From NCBI RefSeq assembly GCF_900102525.1, contig NZ_FNBZ01000003.1, positions 496,001 to 560,000 on the forward strand: a stretch of 64,000 nt of DNA, read 5' to 3'. Below are positions 55,239 through 64,000 of this stretch, piece after piece; positions within the stretch are counted from its first letter, which is position 1; every line of letters starts with the position of its first letter. The notes under the pieces were generated by a model, which ran no database searches, was not told the origin of the DNA, and worked only from the letters and a program-made list of their open reading frames with translations. Made by a program: the position numbers and the translations under genes. The stretch comes from Allobosea robiniae (GTDB lineage Bacteria; Pseudomonadota; Alphaproteobacteria; Rhizobiales; Beijerinckiaceae).

Positions 55239-56999
55239 TCAACCGTTGCTGCGCCGGCGGAGCGAGAGCTCTTCCGGCGGGCTGATGGCGAAGCCGTTGC
55301 GGCCGTTGCGCTTGGCGACATAGAGCGCTTCGTCGGCGTGGCGCGTGGCTTCGGTCAGGGTATCCTGCGGCTCCAGCAGTGTCGCGCCGATGCTGGTGCT
55401 GACCGTGACGGAGGCGCCGTTGCCGAGGGTGACGGGGCGCTCCGCAGCCGCCGTGACGATCGCCGCGGCGATGGCCGACAAGGCGTCGCGATCGACATTG
55501 TCCAGCAGCAGGATGAATTCGTCACCGCCCCAGCGCGCGCAGATGTCGCGGTCGCGCAGCAACGCGGTCATCCGCCGGGCGAGCTCGGCGATCACCTCGT
55601 CGCCGCTCTGGTGGCCATGGCTGTCGTTGAGCGGCTTGAGATTGTCGAGATCGACCAGCAGCAGCCCCGCCTGATGCCCGGTCCGCCCGGCGCGGCTACG
55701 GCTCTTTTCGAAGGCCTGCTCGAAGCCACGCCGGTTGAGGGCACCGGTCAGCGGATCGGCATGGGCCAACCGTTCGAGCTGCTCGGTGCGCTCGCGCACG
55801 GCTTCCTCGAGCCGCGCGGTGTTCTCCTCGACGCTGCGGGCCATCGTCCCGAAGGCCTGCGACAGCCGGCCGATCTCGTCGCGACCGGCATCGATCGCGA
55901 CGGCACGGAACTCGCGGGCGCGGACATGACTGGCGGCATGCTCGACGCGCGCCAGCCGGTCGAGCACGGCGCGCTTGAACAGAAGGGTCATCAGGGCCGC
56001 CGCCGCCAGCAGGACCGCCCCGAACAGCAGGCCGAGCGGCAGGAACAGCCTGCGGTCGATGATGCGGTCGATATCCATCACCGTGACGTTGAACCAGCCG
56101 AGCCGGTCGAGATAGCCGACGCCGACCAGGACGCGCTTGCCGCCGACATGCATGAAGCGCGACTGCACGAGATCGTCGCCGGCCCCGACGCGGGCGATCA
56201 TCTCGCCGAGCAGGCTGCGATCGGGATCGTTGTCGACGAGCTGGTAGATCGTCTTCTTGGACGCGATGTCCTTGGTCAGGCTGTGGAAGTCGACGAGGTT
56301 CGCGTCGCGATGGGCCTGCACGGCGCCGCTGCGATCGACGAACATGCTCTGGACGCCGGTCTGCGGGATGTCGACGACCTCGCGGATGAACTGCGTCAGG
56401 TCGAGCCCGGTGCCGATGATGCCCAGCACACGGCTGTCCTTGCGGATGACGCAGTTGATCCAGACCTTGGTGACGCGGAGATTGTCGTCGTTGTCGACAT
56501 TGAGGTGGCAGCCGGATCCCAAAGCTGCGGTCTTGTAGTACCAGCCGTCGCGCGGATTGCCAGCCGACAGCGTATAGCGCTTGCGATCGTGCTCGTAGCT
56601 GTTGTCCCTGTCGTTGAAGTAATAGTTGCCCGATCCGGCGATGACGGTGAAGTAACTGCGGTCCCGGAAGGACTGGCGGTAATGCTCGAGTTCGGCCAGG
56701 CCGCGCTCGGCCTTCACCGGATCGGCCTCGTTCTCGGCCCAGTCGACGATCGCGGGCGAGCGGGCGACGGTTTCGGCCAGCGAGACCTCGCGCATCAGCG
56801 CTTCCAGCCCGCGATAGCGATCGAACAGGATCTGCTTTTCGGCGACGAGCGTGCCGAGCTTCACCACAGTCGCGTCGACGAGCCACAGGAAGGCCGCGCC
56901 GGCGGGAAGCGCGATCGCGACCAGGATGGCGAGCGTCCAGCCCATGACCCGGGTCTTCAGGCTGTACGTGCGGGGCAGACCGGCCTCGGCCTGGCTCAT
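55239..56999 (-). CDS. Diguanylate cyclase with Cache sensor, HAMP and GGDEF domains
   Basis: A 586-residue membrane-bound cyclase that would make cyclic di-GMP. The order is membrane helix (~17-37), extracellular double-Cache sensor (~40-320), second membrane helix (~325-347), HAMP (~350-400) and GGDEF. The active site is WGGDEFILLLD (~489-499) and an intact I-site RDRD, five residues upstream, predicts product inhibition. The ATG at 56999 (MSQAEAGLPRTYSL) is chosen. It stands alone, so signal and targets are unknown. No EAL domain is present. Confidence 0.94.
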   Translation of the reverse strand: MSQAEAGLPRTYSLKTRVMGWTLAILVAIALPAGAAFLWLVDATVVKLGTLVAEKQILFDRYRGLEALMREVSLAETVARSPAIVDWAENEADPVKAERGLAELEHYRQSFRDRSYFTVIAGSGNYYFNDRDNSYEHDRKRYTLSAGNPRDGWYYKTAALGSGCHLNVDNDDNLRVTKVWINCVIRKDSRVLGIIGTGLDLTQFIREVVDIPQTGVQSMFVDRSGAVQAHRDANLVDFHSLTKDIASKKTIYQLVDNDPDRSLLGEMIARVGAGDDLVQSRFMHVGGKRVLVGVGYLDRLGWFNVTVMDIDRIIDRRLFLPLGLLFGAVLLAAAALMTLLFKRAVLDRLARVEHAASHVRAREFRAVAIDAGRDEIGRLSQAFGTMARSVEENTARLEEAVRERTEQLERLAHADPLTGALNRRGFEQAFEKSRSRAGRTGHQAGLLLVDLDNLKPLNDSHGHQSGDEVIAELARRMTALLRDRDICARWGGDEFILLLDNVDRDALSAIAAAIVTAAAERPVTLGNGASVTVSTSIGATLLEPQDTLTEATRHADEALYVAKRNGRNGFAISPPEELSLRRRSNG

Positions 57000-57068
57000 C
57001 GGATCGACTTCCTTGCGGGATTGCGCAGGGTAGGGGCCGATCCGTTGCGTAAGCTTTAAGAAATCGTG

Positions 57069-57201
57069 GTCATCCCGTGCGCGTTGCGGCGCGAAGTGCC
57101 GCTACGCAGACACGGGATCGCATGACGAGAAGGCGCCTCTTTCTGAAGACGGTCCCGTGTCTGCGCAGCAGCGTTTCACGCTGCGGCGCGCACGGGATGA
57201 C
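57069..57201. repeat. Large GTCATCCCGTG-ended palindromic element
   Basis: The outer arms are GTCATCCCGTGCGCG (57069) and its complement (57187-57201). An inner hairpin joins CGCAGACACGGGA (57104) with TCCCGTGTCTGCG. It occupies the space between the cyclase and fhs. Confidence 0.8.
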
Positions 57202-57224
57202 GACCTTCAGAGCAGCGACAACCT

Positions 57225-58898
57225 TCAGAACAACCCTTCGATCCGCCCTTGCGTATCGATATGGATGCGCTCGGCCGCCGGCTCTCGCGGCAGGCCGGGC
57301 ATGGTCATGATGTCCCCGCAGATCGCGACGACGAAGCCGGCGCCAGCCGAAAGCCGCAATTCGCGCAGCGGAACGGTGTGACCGGAGGGCGCGCCGCGCA
57401 AGGTCGGATCGGCCGAGAAGGAATACTGGGTCTTGGCGACGCAGACCGGCAGGTCGCCGAAGCCGGCATCCTCCAGCTCGGCGAAGCGCGCCTGGAGCTT
57501 GGCATCGATGGCGACGCCGCCGGCGCCATAGATCTCGCGCGCGATCGTCTCCAGCTTCTGCCGCAGCGGCATCGCATCGGGATAGAGCGGGGCGAAATCG
57601 GCCTCGCCCTCGTCGGCGAGCGCGGCGACCTTGCGGGCGAGCTCCTCCGTGCCGGCGCCGCCTTCGGCCCAGTGCCGGCAGATCACGGCCTCGACGCCGA
57701 GATGGTTGCGGCAGTAGTTGCGGATCAATTCATGCTCGGCAGCGGTGTCGCTGGTGAAGTTGTTGATCGCCACGATTGGCGGCACACCGAATTTCCGGAG
57801 ATTGTTGACATGGCGCGTGAGGTTGGAAAGCCCCGCTTCCAGCGCCTTCAGGTCCTCGCGGCCGAGCGCGTCCTTGGCGAGGCCGCCATGCATCTTGAGG
57901 GCGCGGACCGTTGCGACGACGACGGCAGCGGCGGGCTTCAGCCCGGCCTTGCGGCACTTGATGTCGAAGAACTTCTCGGCGCCGAGATCGGCTCCGAAAC
58001 CGGCTTCCGTCACCACGTAATCGGCGAGCTTCAGTGCGGCCTTCGTCGCGATCACCGAATTGCAGCCATGGGCGATATTGGCGAAGGGGCCGCCATGGAC
58101 AAAGGCGGGCGTGCCTTCCAGCGTCTGCACGAGGTTCGGCATCAACGCGTCCTTGAGCAGCACGCTCATCGCGCCGGTCGCCTTGATGTCGGCGGCGGTG
58201 ACGAGGCGCTTGTCGCGCGTACGGCCGATGACGATGCGGCCAAGGCGGGCTTCGAGGTCGGCCGCGTCGCGCGCTAGGCAGAAGATCGCCATGACCTCGG
58301 AGGCGACGGTGATGTCGAAACCGTCCTCGCGCGGGAAGCCGTTGCTGGCGCCGCCGAGCGAGGAGACGATGGAGCGCAGCGCCCGGTCGTTCATGTCCAT
58401 CACGCGCCGCCAGGCGATGTGGCGGGTGTCGAGCCCGAGGCCATTGCCCCAGTAGACATGGTTGTCGATCATCGCCGCCAGCAGGTTATGCGCGCTGGTG
58501 ATCGCGTGGAAATCCCCGGTGAAATGCAGGTTGATCTGCTCCATCGGAACGACCTGGGCATAGCCGCCGCCGGCGGCGCCGCCCTTCATGCCGAAGCTCG
58601 GGCCGAGCGAGGGCTCGCGCAGCGCGATCGTCGCGCGCTTGCCGATGCGGGAGAGCCCGTCGCCGAGGCCGACCGTGGTCGTGGTCTTGCCTTCGCCAGC
58701 GGGCGTCGGGCTGATCGCGGTGACGAGGATCAGCTTGCCGTCGGGCTTCGCCTCGAAGCCGGGGATCGCCTGCGTGTCGATCTTGGCGATGTACTTGCCG
58801 TAGGGGTTCAGCGCCTCGGAGGGGATGCCCGCCTTTGCGGCGATCGTGGCGATGGGCTGCAGCGTGGCTACGCGCGCGATCTCGATATCGGTCGGCAT
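57225..58898 (-). CDS. fhs: Formate-tetrahydrofolate ligase
   Basis: A 557-residue ligase that makes 10-formyl-THF from formate, THF and ATP. The nucleotide loop is [18 protein letters not shown] (residues ~66-83), the family motif [25 protein letters not shown] follows at ~100 in pieces, and [12 protein letters not shown] (~530) ends the protein. It links to the folate gene fthC and to S-formylglutathione hydrolase at the window end, suggesting C1/formate metabolism. The start at 58898 is well supported. Confidence 0.97.
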   Translation of the reverse strand: MPTDIEIARVATLQPIATIAAKAGIPSEALNPYGKYIAKIDTQAIPGFEAKPDGKLILVTAISPTPAGEGKTTTTVGLGDGLSRIGKRATIALREPSLGPSFGMKGGAAGGGYAQVVPMEQINLHFTGDFHAITSAHNLLAAMIDNHVYWGNGLGLDTRHIAWRRVMDMNDRALRSIVSSLGGASNGFPREDGFDITVASEVMAIFCLARDAADLEARLGRIVIGRTRDKRLVTAADIKATGAMSVLLKDALMPNLVQTLEGTPAFVHGGPFANIAHGCNSVIATKAALKLADYVVTEAGFGADLGAEKFFDIKCRKAGLKPAAAVVVATVRALKMHGGLAKDALGREDLKALEAGLSNLTRHVNNLRKFGVPPIVAINNFTSDTAAEHELIRNYCRNHLGVEAVICRHWAEGGAGTEELARKVAALADEGEADFAPLYPDAMPLRQKLETIAREIYGAGGVAIDAKLQARFAELEDAGFGDLPVCVAKTQYSFSADPTLRGAPSGHTVPLRELRLSAGAGFVVAICGDIMTMPGLPREPAAERIHIDTQGRIEGLF

Positions 58899-59031
58899 TC
58901 GTCCTCTCGGAGGCTATTCCTGCCCGCGTCTCCCGAGCGCGGGACCGCGCGGACACTGGCGCGAAAAACCTGCCGCCGCCAGCGCTATTGCCGGCGGGGC
59001 AGGCATGATGCACAGGCGGCGCGGGACTGGC

Positions 59032-59718
59032 TTAGCCAGCCAGATGGGCGTTCTGCGGGAACAGGAATTTCCGGGCCTCGGCATCGAAATCCGCCTTGAA
59101 GGCGAACTGGTCCTTCAGCGCGACGGCGCGCTGCGCGGCGGGGCGGGCCGAGATCTCGTCGAGATGGCGCTTCACATGCGGAAACATCTCCGGCCAGGTC
59201 TCGCCGACGGCGAAGGAGAGCCGCGTCGCCCAGCCCCAGATCGACATGTCGACCAGCGTGTAGCGGTCGCCCAGCATGTAACGACGGCCAGCGAGCAGGT
59301 CGTTGACGATGCCCCAGTGCCGCTCGGCCTCGCGGGCGTAGCGGTTGATGGCATAGGGCAGCTTCTCCGGCGCGAAGCGGCTGAAATGCACCGCCTGGCC
59401 GCAATAGGGGCCGATGCCGGTCGCGACGAACATCAGCCAGGACAGCATCTCGCCGCGCGCTTTCGGCGTATCCTCCGGCAGGAACTGCCCGGTCTTCTCG
59501 GCGAGATAGAGCAGGATCGCGTTGGAATCGAAGACAGTGACGTCGCCATCGGTCAGGGCTGGCGTCTTGGCATTGGGGTTGATCGCGAGGAAGTCCGGCG
59601 TGAACTGCTCGCCCTTGCGGGTGTCGACCGGCACCATCTCGTAGGGCAGGCCGGCCTCTTCCAGGAACAGCGCGATCTTCGCCGGGTTCGGCGAGGGGTG
59701 ATAGTAGAGCTTGATCAT
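59032..59718 (-). CDS. Glutathione S-transferase
   Basis: A 228-residue glutathione transferase. The N-terminal thioredoxin-like domain has MIKLYYHPSPNPAKIALFLEEAGL, the substrate loop PNAKTPALTDGDVTVFDSNAIL (residues ~48-69) with the conserved cis-proline and DS pair, and the C-terminal helical domain ends at ~228. Activity is probably conjugation or peroxide reduction. The ATG at 59718 with GGAGA is preferred over 59730. Located 134 bases after fhs on the same strand, possibly cotranscribed. Confidence 0.9.
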   Translation of the reverse strand: MIKLYYHPSPNPAKIALFLEEAGLPYEMVPVDTRKGEQFTPDFLAINPNAKTPALTDGDVTVFDSNAILLYLAEKTGQFLPEDTPKARGEMLSWLMFVATGIGPYCGQAVHFSRFAPEKLPYAINRYAREAERHWGIVNDLLAGRRYMLGDRYTLVDMSIWGWATRLSFAVGETWPEMFPHVKRHLDEISARPAAQRAVALKDQFAFKADFDAEARKFLFPQNAHLAG

Positions 59719-59740
59719 CGGGGTCTCCATGAGCGGCGCG

Positions 59741-60490
59741 TCAGGCCTGTCTCAGTCCGGCGACATAGGAGACGAGATCGGTCAGCGCGGCAATGGTCGC
59801 ATCGGCCTGGAAGCCGAGCTGCTCCGGCTGCATCCGGAGCGCCTTGAACATCAGCGTGGGGTCGATCGTCGCAGCGGCAGCAAGCTCGCCGCGCAGCCGG
59901 CCGGCCGGCACGCGCTCGATGCGAGCGACATGGAAGCCATGCGCCTTGGCGCCGGCGATGTCGAAGCCGTTGGAAGAAACGAACAGGATCTCGTTTCGAG
60001 AGAGGCCGAGCCGCTTCTCGACATGGGCATAGCCGCGCGGATCGGGCTTGTAGACGCCGATCTCGTCGACGCTGATCACGGTTTCCAGGAGGTCGGTGAT
60101 GCCGGCATGGGCGACGAGCCGCTTGAGCATATCCGGGCTGCCGTTCGAGTAGATGGCGAGGCGGTAGGAGGCGAGGCCTTCGAGCGCGGTGCGGGCCTCG
60201 GGATAGAGGGACAACGCATCATAGGCTGTCGCGATCCTGGCCACGAGCTCGGGCGACGGGGCAAGGCCGAGCGTTCTCAGCGTAAAATCGAGCGAGTCGC
60301 GGGTGACGGTCCAGAAATCCTCGTAGCGGTCCATCAGGGCGCGCAGCCAGGTGTATTCGAGCTGCTTCAGCCGCCAGACTTGCGTGATTGTCGCGCCATG
60401 GCCGGGAAAGGCGGCGTCGGTGACGGCCGCGACCGACTGGACGTCGAAGAGCGTGCCATAGGCATCGAAAACCAGCGCCTTGATCGACAT
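59741..60490 (-). CDS. Haloacid dehalogenase, type II
   Basis: A 249-residue HAD-superfamily protein. The nucleophile motif FDAYGTLFDV (residues 8-17) is typical of type II haloacid dehalogenases; YSNGSPDML (~117), KPDPRGY (~150) and the acidic motif SSNGFDIAGAKAHG (~175) complete the fold. It converts 2-haloalkanoates in characterised members, but substrate is not certain here. The start at 60490 is MSIKALVFDAYGTL. It is divergent from gpmI over a 114 bp promoter region. Confidence 0.92.
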   Translation of the reverse strand: MSIKALVFDAYGTLFDVQSVAAVTDAAFPGHGATITQVWRLKQLEYTWLRALMDRYEDFWTVTRDSLDFTLRTLGLAPSPELVARIATAYDALSLYPEARTALEGLASYRLAIYSNGSPDMLKRLVAHAGITDLLETVISVDEIGVYKPDPRGYAHVEKRLGLSRNEILFVSSNGFDIAGAKAHGFHVARIERVPAGRLRGELAAAATIDPTLMFKALRMQPEQLGFQADATIAALTDLVSYVAGLRQA

Positions 60491-60604
60491 GCGTCTCCTC
60501 CGTTGCGGCTTCGTCGCGTTCCCAACCTTCATAACACTCGCATCGGCCGTGTGGCGCATGGTATCCGCACAAGCACCTTTCACCGTTCCAGACAGGTCAA
60601 GCCG

Positions 60605-62119
60605 ATGCCGCCTCGCCCCGTGATGCTGATGATCCTCGATGGCTGGGGCTGGCGCGAGGAGAGCCAGAACAACGCCGTCAGGCTGGCGAACACGCCGAAT
60701 TTCGACCGGCTCTGGGCGGCGGGACCGCATGCCTTCCTGCACACCTCCGGGCTCGATGTCGGGCTGCCGCCCGGGCAGATGGGCAATTCCGAGGTCGGCC
60801 ACCTCAATCTCGGCGCCGGCCGGGTGGTGATGCAGGACCTGCCGCGCATCAATCAGGCGATCGCCGACGGCTCGATCGCCGGGGCTCTCGAAGCGACCGG
60901 CCTCGTCGCCGGGTTGAAGGCGAGCGGCGGCGCCTGCCATCTCCTCGGCCTCGTCTCGCCGGGCGGCGTCCATGCCCACCAGGATCATGCGGTGGCGCTC
61001 GCCCGCATCCTGACCGCGCAGGGCGTCACCGTGCATGTCCATGTCTTCACCGACGGGCGCGATACCCCGCCGCAATCGGCCGCGGAGTACGTGAAAGCCT
61101 TCGCCGCCGCGCTACCGGCGGGCGCGAGCATCGCCAGCGTTTCCGGCCGCTATTACGCGATGGATCGCGACAATCGCTGGGAGCGGGTCGAGAAAGCCTG
61201 GCGCGCCATGGTGCTGGGGGAGGGCGAGCGCTTCGCCGATGCGCAGGCCGCGATCGCCGCGGCTTACGCCGAGAATGTCACCGACGAATTCATCCTGCCG
61301 GCGGCGATCGGCGCTTATGCCGGGATGAAGGACGGCGACGGGCTGCTCAGCTTCAATTTCCGCTCGGACCGCATCCGCGAGATCCTCGCCGCCGTGCTGG
61401 AACCGGATTTCGCCGGCTTCGCCCGCTCGCGGCGGCCAGTGCTGGTCAAGGCGGTCAGCATGACCTCCTACAGCGCCGAGCTCGACAAGATCATGCCGAT
61501 GCTGTTCGCAGCCCAGACGCTGGCCAACGGCCTTGGCGAGACCGTCGCCAAGGCCGGGCGCAAGCAGGTCCGCATGGCCGAGACCGAGAAATATCCGCAC
61601 GTCACCTATTTCTTCAACGGTGGCGAGGAGACGCCCTATGCCGGCGAGGACCGGGTGATGGTGCCCTCGCCCAAGGTCGCGACCTATGACCTGCAGCCGG
61701 AGATGTCGGCGCCGGAACTGACGCGCAAAGCAGTCGAGGCGATCGATTCAGGCCGTTACGATCTCGTCGTGCTCAATTTCGCCAATCCCGACATGGTCGG
61801 TCATACCGGCGTGCTCGCCGCGGCGATCAAGGCGGTCGAGACGGTCGATGCGGGGCTCGGCGCCATTGCCGAGGCGATCGGGCGGCAGGCTGGCGCGATG
61901 CTCGTCACGGCCGACCATGGCAATGCCGAGCTGATGGTCGATCCGGTGACGGGCAAGCCGCATACCGCCCATACCACCAACCCGGTACCATTGATGCTGG
62001 TCGGCGGGCAGGCCAAGGGGCTCGCCGACGGACGTCTCGCCGATATCTCGCCGACGCTGCTGGCGCTGATGGGGCTGGCGCAGCCGGCCGAGATGACCGG
62101 GCAATCGCTGCTGCGCTGA
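60605..62119 (+). CDS. gpmI: 2,3-bisphosphoglycerate-independent phosphoglycerate mutase
   Basis: A 504-residue metal-dependent mutase that interconverts 3- and 2-phosphoglycerate in glycolysis. The N-terminal metal motif LMILDGWGWRE and the catalytic-serine region GQMGNSEVGHLNLGAG (residue ~60) are present, as are VHVHVFTDGRDTPPQS, SGRYYAMDRDNRWERV, NFANPDMVGHTGV and ADHGNAE (~440). The ATG at 60605 starts MPPRPVMLMILDG. A strong hairpin follows. Metal dependence means it needs manganese or cobalt-type ions, unlike GpmA. Confidence 0.96.
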   Translation: MPPRPVMLMILDGWGWREESQNNAVRLANTPNFDRLWAAGPHAFLHTSGLDVGLPPGQMGNSEVGHLNLGAGRVVMQDLPRINQAIADGSIAGALEATGLVAGLKASGGACHLLGLVSPGGVHAHQDHAVALARILTAQGVTVHVHVFTDGRDTPPQSAAEYVKAFAAALPAGASIASVSGRYYAMDRDNRWERVEKAWRAMVLGEGERFADAQAAIAAAYAENVTDEFILPAAIGAYAGMKDGDGLLSFNFRSDRIREILAAVLEPDFAGFARSRRPVLVKAVSMTSYSAELDKIMPMLFAAQTLANGLGETVAKAGRKQVRMAETEKYPHVTYFFNGGEETPYAGEDRVMVPSPKVATYDLQPEMSAPELTRKAVEAIDSGRYDLVVLNFANPDMVGHTGVLAAAIKAVETVDAGLGAIAEAIGRQAGAMLVTADHGNAELMVDPVTGKPHTAHTTNPVPLMLVGGQAKGLADGRLADISPTLLALMGLAQPAEMTGQSLLR

Positions 62120-62121
62120 AA

Positions 62122-62157
62122 AGCAAAGCGGCGCGGGGGTGCCCGCGCCGCTTCGTG
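62122..62157. terminator. Terminator between gpmI and the porin gene
   Basis: AAGCGGCGCGGG-ggtg-CCCGCGCCGCTT with short A/T flanks between convergent genes. Confidence 0.8.
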
Positions 62158-62175
62158 TCTCGATAGGCTGGACGA

Positions 62176-63045
62176 TCAGTACTTGCGCACGACCGGCGGC
62201 GGGGCGTAGGCGATCGGCTCACGCTCGACCGGGCCGCAGCAGTTCGGGTCGCCGAAGTTCCAGCGCATGCCGATGCGGAAATCGTGGCTCTCGATGTCCT
62301 TGGCCTTGAGCGGAGCCTGGACCTGCCCGGTGAAGGCGTTGATCAGGCGGCCCGACTGGGCATCGCCGAGGTTCAGGTAGCGATAGCCGACTTCCAGGGT
62401 CAGGTTCTTGTTCACTTCGTAACCGACGCCGGCCATCAGCGCCCAGGCGAGATCGGTCTTGCTGCCGCTATTGGCATAGCCCAGCGTGGAACCGTTGAAG
62501 TTGCCGGTCAGTGAGCCCTGATCGGTCAGCCCGCTGATGCGATTCTGCGAGAAGCCGATGCCGGCGCCGATATAGGGCGTCAGGCAGTTCCAGGTGCCGA
62601 GGTCGAAATAGCCGTTGAACAGCGTGACCAGCGAGGTCAGGTTGCCCTTGTAGGTGTTGGTCTGGTTGCCGTTGTTGAACGGGTTGAAGACGATGTCGTT
62701 CACGCCGATCTGGCCGGCGCCGCGATATTCGCCGGTGACGTCGAAGCGCAGCCAGTTGTTGAAGCGATAGCCGACGCCGAGCCCGCCGAAGAAGGCGGCG
62801 TTGTCGCTCTTGCCGAAGAAGGCGCCGCCGAACTGGGCGACATCGTCCTGGTGATATTTGCCGACGCTCTGGATGCCGACGCCGATATCGCCGCGCAGAT
62901 AGATGCCGCTCGAGATCGTGCCCTTCAGGCCGAGCGGCTCCGGCGGCGGGGGCGGCGGTGCGTAGGCGAGATCCGCGGCCTGTGCCGCGGCGGAGACGCC
63001 GAGGGCCAGGCTGCCCGCCAGCGCGAGAGTTTTCAGGCTGCCCAT
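62176..63045 (-). CDS. Omp25/31-like outer membrane beta-barrel protein
   Basis: A 289-residue outer membrane protein. The signal peptide MGSLKTLALAGSLALGVSAAAQA is followed by a proline-rich LAYAPPPPPPEP and an eight-stranded barrel with alternating YRFNNWLRFDVTGEYRG, ITPYIGAGIGFSQNR-like and YEVNKNLTLEVGYRYLNLGD strands. The last strand is DFRIGMRWNFG. It resembles rhizobial and Brucella Omp25/Omp31 porin-like proteins, probably structural. I use the ATG at 63045. A CCTTAAG-rich upstream region (63130-63150) has TTAA motifs but no clear CtrA box. Confidence 0.9.
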   Translation of the reverse strand: MGSLKTLALAGSLALGVSAAAQAADLAYAPPPPPPEPLGLKGTISSGIYLRGDIGVGIQSVGKYHQDDVAQFGGAFFGKSDNAAFFGGLGVGYRFNNWLRFDVTGEYRGAGQIGVNDIVFNPFNNGNQTNTYKGNLTSLVTLFNGYFDLGTWNCLTPYIGAGIGFSQNRISGLTDQGSLTGNFNGSTLGYANSGSKTDLAWALMAGVGYEVNKNLTLEVGYRYLNLGDAQSGRLINAFTGQVQAPLKAKDIESHDFRIGMRWNFGDPNCCGPVEREPIAYAPPPVVRKY

Positions 63046-63213
63046 GGCAGTGTCCTTCGCGTTTGCGCGGCGCAAGAACGCAGCCCGCGCGTGTTACCAA
63101 CGGGAAGGAACATGCCAGTGATTTCTTAAACGACACTTAACCTTAAGCGCTAACCTTACCGGCGGATGAAGAAAGCTCCGGAGCCCGGCTGGATGCCCGT
63201 ATAGCGTGGGACT

Positions 63214-63678
63214 TCACGCCCGAGCGGAGGGAGAAGAGCCTGTCCGCGGTTCGTGCGAGGGCAGGGGCGTTGCCCCGGCGGAGGTGGCGAGCTTGCGGGC
63301 CTTGGCTGCCATCGCCTCGAATTCGTTCCGGATCGCTTCGAGCTTGTCCTCGTCGAGCTCCTCCAGATCGAGCAGCTCCTCACGGGCGCCCTCCAGCCGG
63401 CAGATCAATTCGTCGAGCTTGATCTGCATCGCCGCGGTGTCGCGGTTCTGGCTGTTCTGGATGATGAAGACCATCAGGAAGGTAACGATCGTCGTCGAGG
63501 TGTTGACGACGAGTTGCCAGGTATCGTTGTAGCCGAAGAACGGGCCGGAGAGCGCCCACACGACGATGAGCGCCGCAGCGCCCAGAAAAGTCTGCGGCCG
63601 GCCGGCCCAATGCGCGACGGCTTGCGACAGGCGCGTGAACAGCGAGCGGTCGCTCTGCGGCATGCGGCGCTTGGCCAT
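63214..63678 (-). CDS. Low-affinity iron permease family protein
   Basis: A 154-residue membrane protein resembling PF04120-type low-affinity iron permeases. It has two to three hydrophobic segments (TFLGAAALIVVWALSGPFFGY and STTIVTFLMVFIIQNSQN) and then a charged coiled-coil tail REELLDLEELDEDKLEAIRNEF. The NSQNRDTAAMQIKLDELI segment is typical of this family. The substrate assignment is from the family alone, and is weakly supported in bacteria. It stands alone between the porin and the esterase. Confidence 0.8.
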   Translation of the reverse strand: MAKRRMPQSDRSLFTRLSQAVAHWAGRPQTFLGAAALIVVWALSGPFFGYNDTWQLVVNTSTTIVTFLMVFIIQNSQNRDTAAMQIKLDELICRLEGAREELLDLEELDEDKLEAIRNEFEAMAAKARKLATSAGATPLPSHEPRTGSSPSARA

Positions 63679-63757
63679 GAAACGATCCCCCTTGGGCCGG
63701 TTGAGGCTGTGATGCTCTCAACGCGGCCGGAGTGGCGACCGTTCCCGCTGCGGCGCC

Positions 63758-64000
63758 TTATGCGGTCAAGCGTTCCGCGTGCCAGGCGATGTGCTGGGCC
63801 ATGAAGGTCGAGATGAAGTTGTAGGAGTGGTCGTAGCCGTCGCGCATGGTCAGCTGGAGCGGGATACCGGCGGCGGCGCAGGCGACATCCAGAAGCTGCG
63901 GGCGCAGGCCTTCCTCGAGGAAGCCGTCGGCGGTGCCCTGGTCGACCAAGAGGTCGCGGACGCGGTGGCCGTCGGCGATCAGCAGGGTCGAGTCATAGGC
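63758..64000 (-). CDS. fghA: S-formylglutathione hydrolase, C-terminal part
   Basis: The C-terminal ~80 residues of an esterase of the S-formylglutathione hydrolase family, which releases formate from S-formylglutathione in formaldehyde detoxification. The visible motif MRDGYDHSYNFISTFM contains the family catalytic histidine (DHSY), and the N-terminal DSTLLIADGHRVRDLL fits the D...H half. The start is beyond base 64000. Its presence with fhs and fthC points to C1 metabolism, though these are standard genes. Confidence 0.88.
   Translation of the reverse strand, partial: AYDSTLLIADGHRVRDLLVDQGTADGFLEEGLRPQLLDVACAAAGIPLQLTMRDGYDHSYNFISTFMAQHIAWHAERLTA

Noticed and set aside
63080..63160. CtrA box upstream of the porin gene
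   Set aside because: TTAA motifs are present but the spacing is not N7, so I do not call it.

Overview
The window is high-GC alphaproteobacterial chromosome, most likely from the Rhizobiales (Hyphomicrobiales). A Bosea- or Methylobacterium-like relative is my guess from gene content, not a proven assignment. The clues are TrcR (DUF1013), RcdA (DUF1465), DUF1192 and DUF4164 proteins, the tol-pal/ruv/ftsH/glmM neighbourhood, a cysteine-free L31, GANTC and CtrA-type sites, and many intergenic palindromes. Genes are densely packed, often with 4-base ATGA overlaps. I found no tRNA, rRNA, CRISPR array, prophage or intact insertion sequence.

Layout: 0-2.8 kb holds purK (cut by the window edge) and purE, two small DUF465 proteins, a GlsB-type membrane protein and a YidB-like protein. 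2.9-7.5 kb holds two acyl-CoA/propionyl-CoA ligases around a TSUP exporter. 7.5-11.6 kb is a cell-cycle region: MBL hydrolase, trcR, quinone oxidoreductase, DUF1192, a candidate small RNA under a CtrA box and two GANTC sites, then rcdA. 11.6-17.4 kb has rpmE, an MsbA-type ABC exporter, an Ivy-like lysozyme inhibitor, a MotA/MotB-like pair and an inositol monophosphatase. 17.4-28.6 kb has a Sel1 protein, a ThiE-like protein and BenE in one overlapping run, a PhoX-type protein, then central carbon genes fba, pgk, gap and tkt. 28.9-29.9 kb has DUF4164 and zapA, separated by a 270 bp MITE-like element.

29.9-47.6 kb, mostly minus strand, carries pal, tolB, tolA, tolR, tolQ, ybgC, ruvB, a GNAT gene, ruvA, ruvC, yebC, a YmdB-type phosphodiesterase, fthC and 6S RNA. 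Short plus-strand accessory modules interrupt it: ArsR/SRPBCC/aldolase, a BtrH-like cysteine enzyme, a basic protein and a TSUP exporter. 47.7-53.2 kb is cpoB, tilS, ftsH and glmM on the plus strand. Inverting the 29.9-47.6 kb block on paper would recreate two canonical orders at once: zapA-6S RNA-fthC and tolB-pal-cpoB-tilS-ftsH-glmM. A single inversion is therefore the simplest explanation. 53.2-64 kb holds an idonate/gluconate dehydrogenase pair, a Cache-GGDEF cyclase, fhs, a GST, a haloacid dehalogenase, gpmI, an Omp25/31-like porin, an iron-permease-like protein and the end of S-formylglutathione hydrolase.

Most exciting leads: the candidate cell-cycle small RNA near 10.7 kb, the inversion with its displaced 6S RNA, the MITE inside the DUF4164-zapA operon, and the orphan BtrH-like enzyme near 37 kb.
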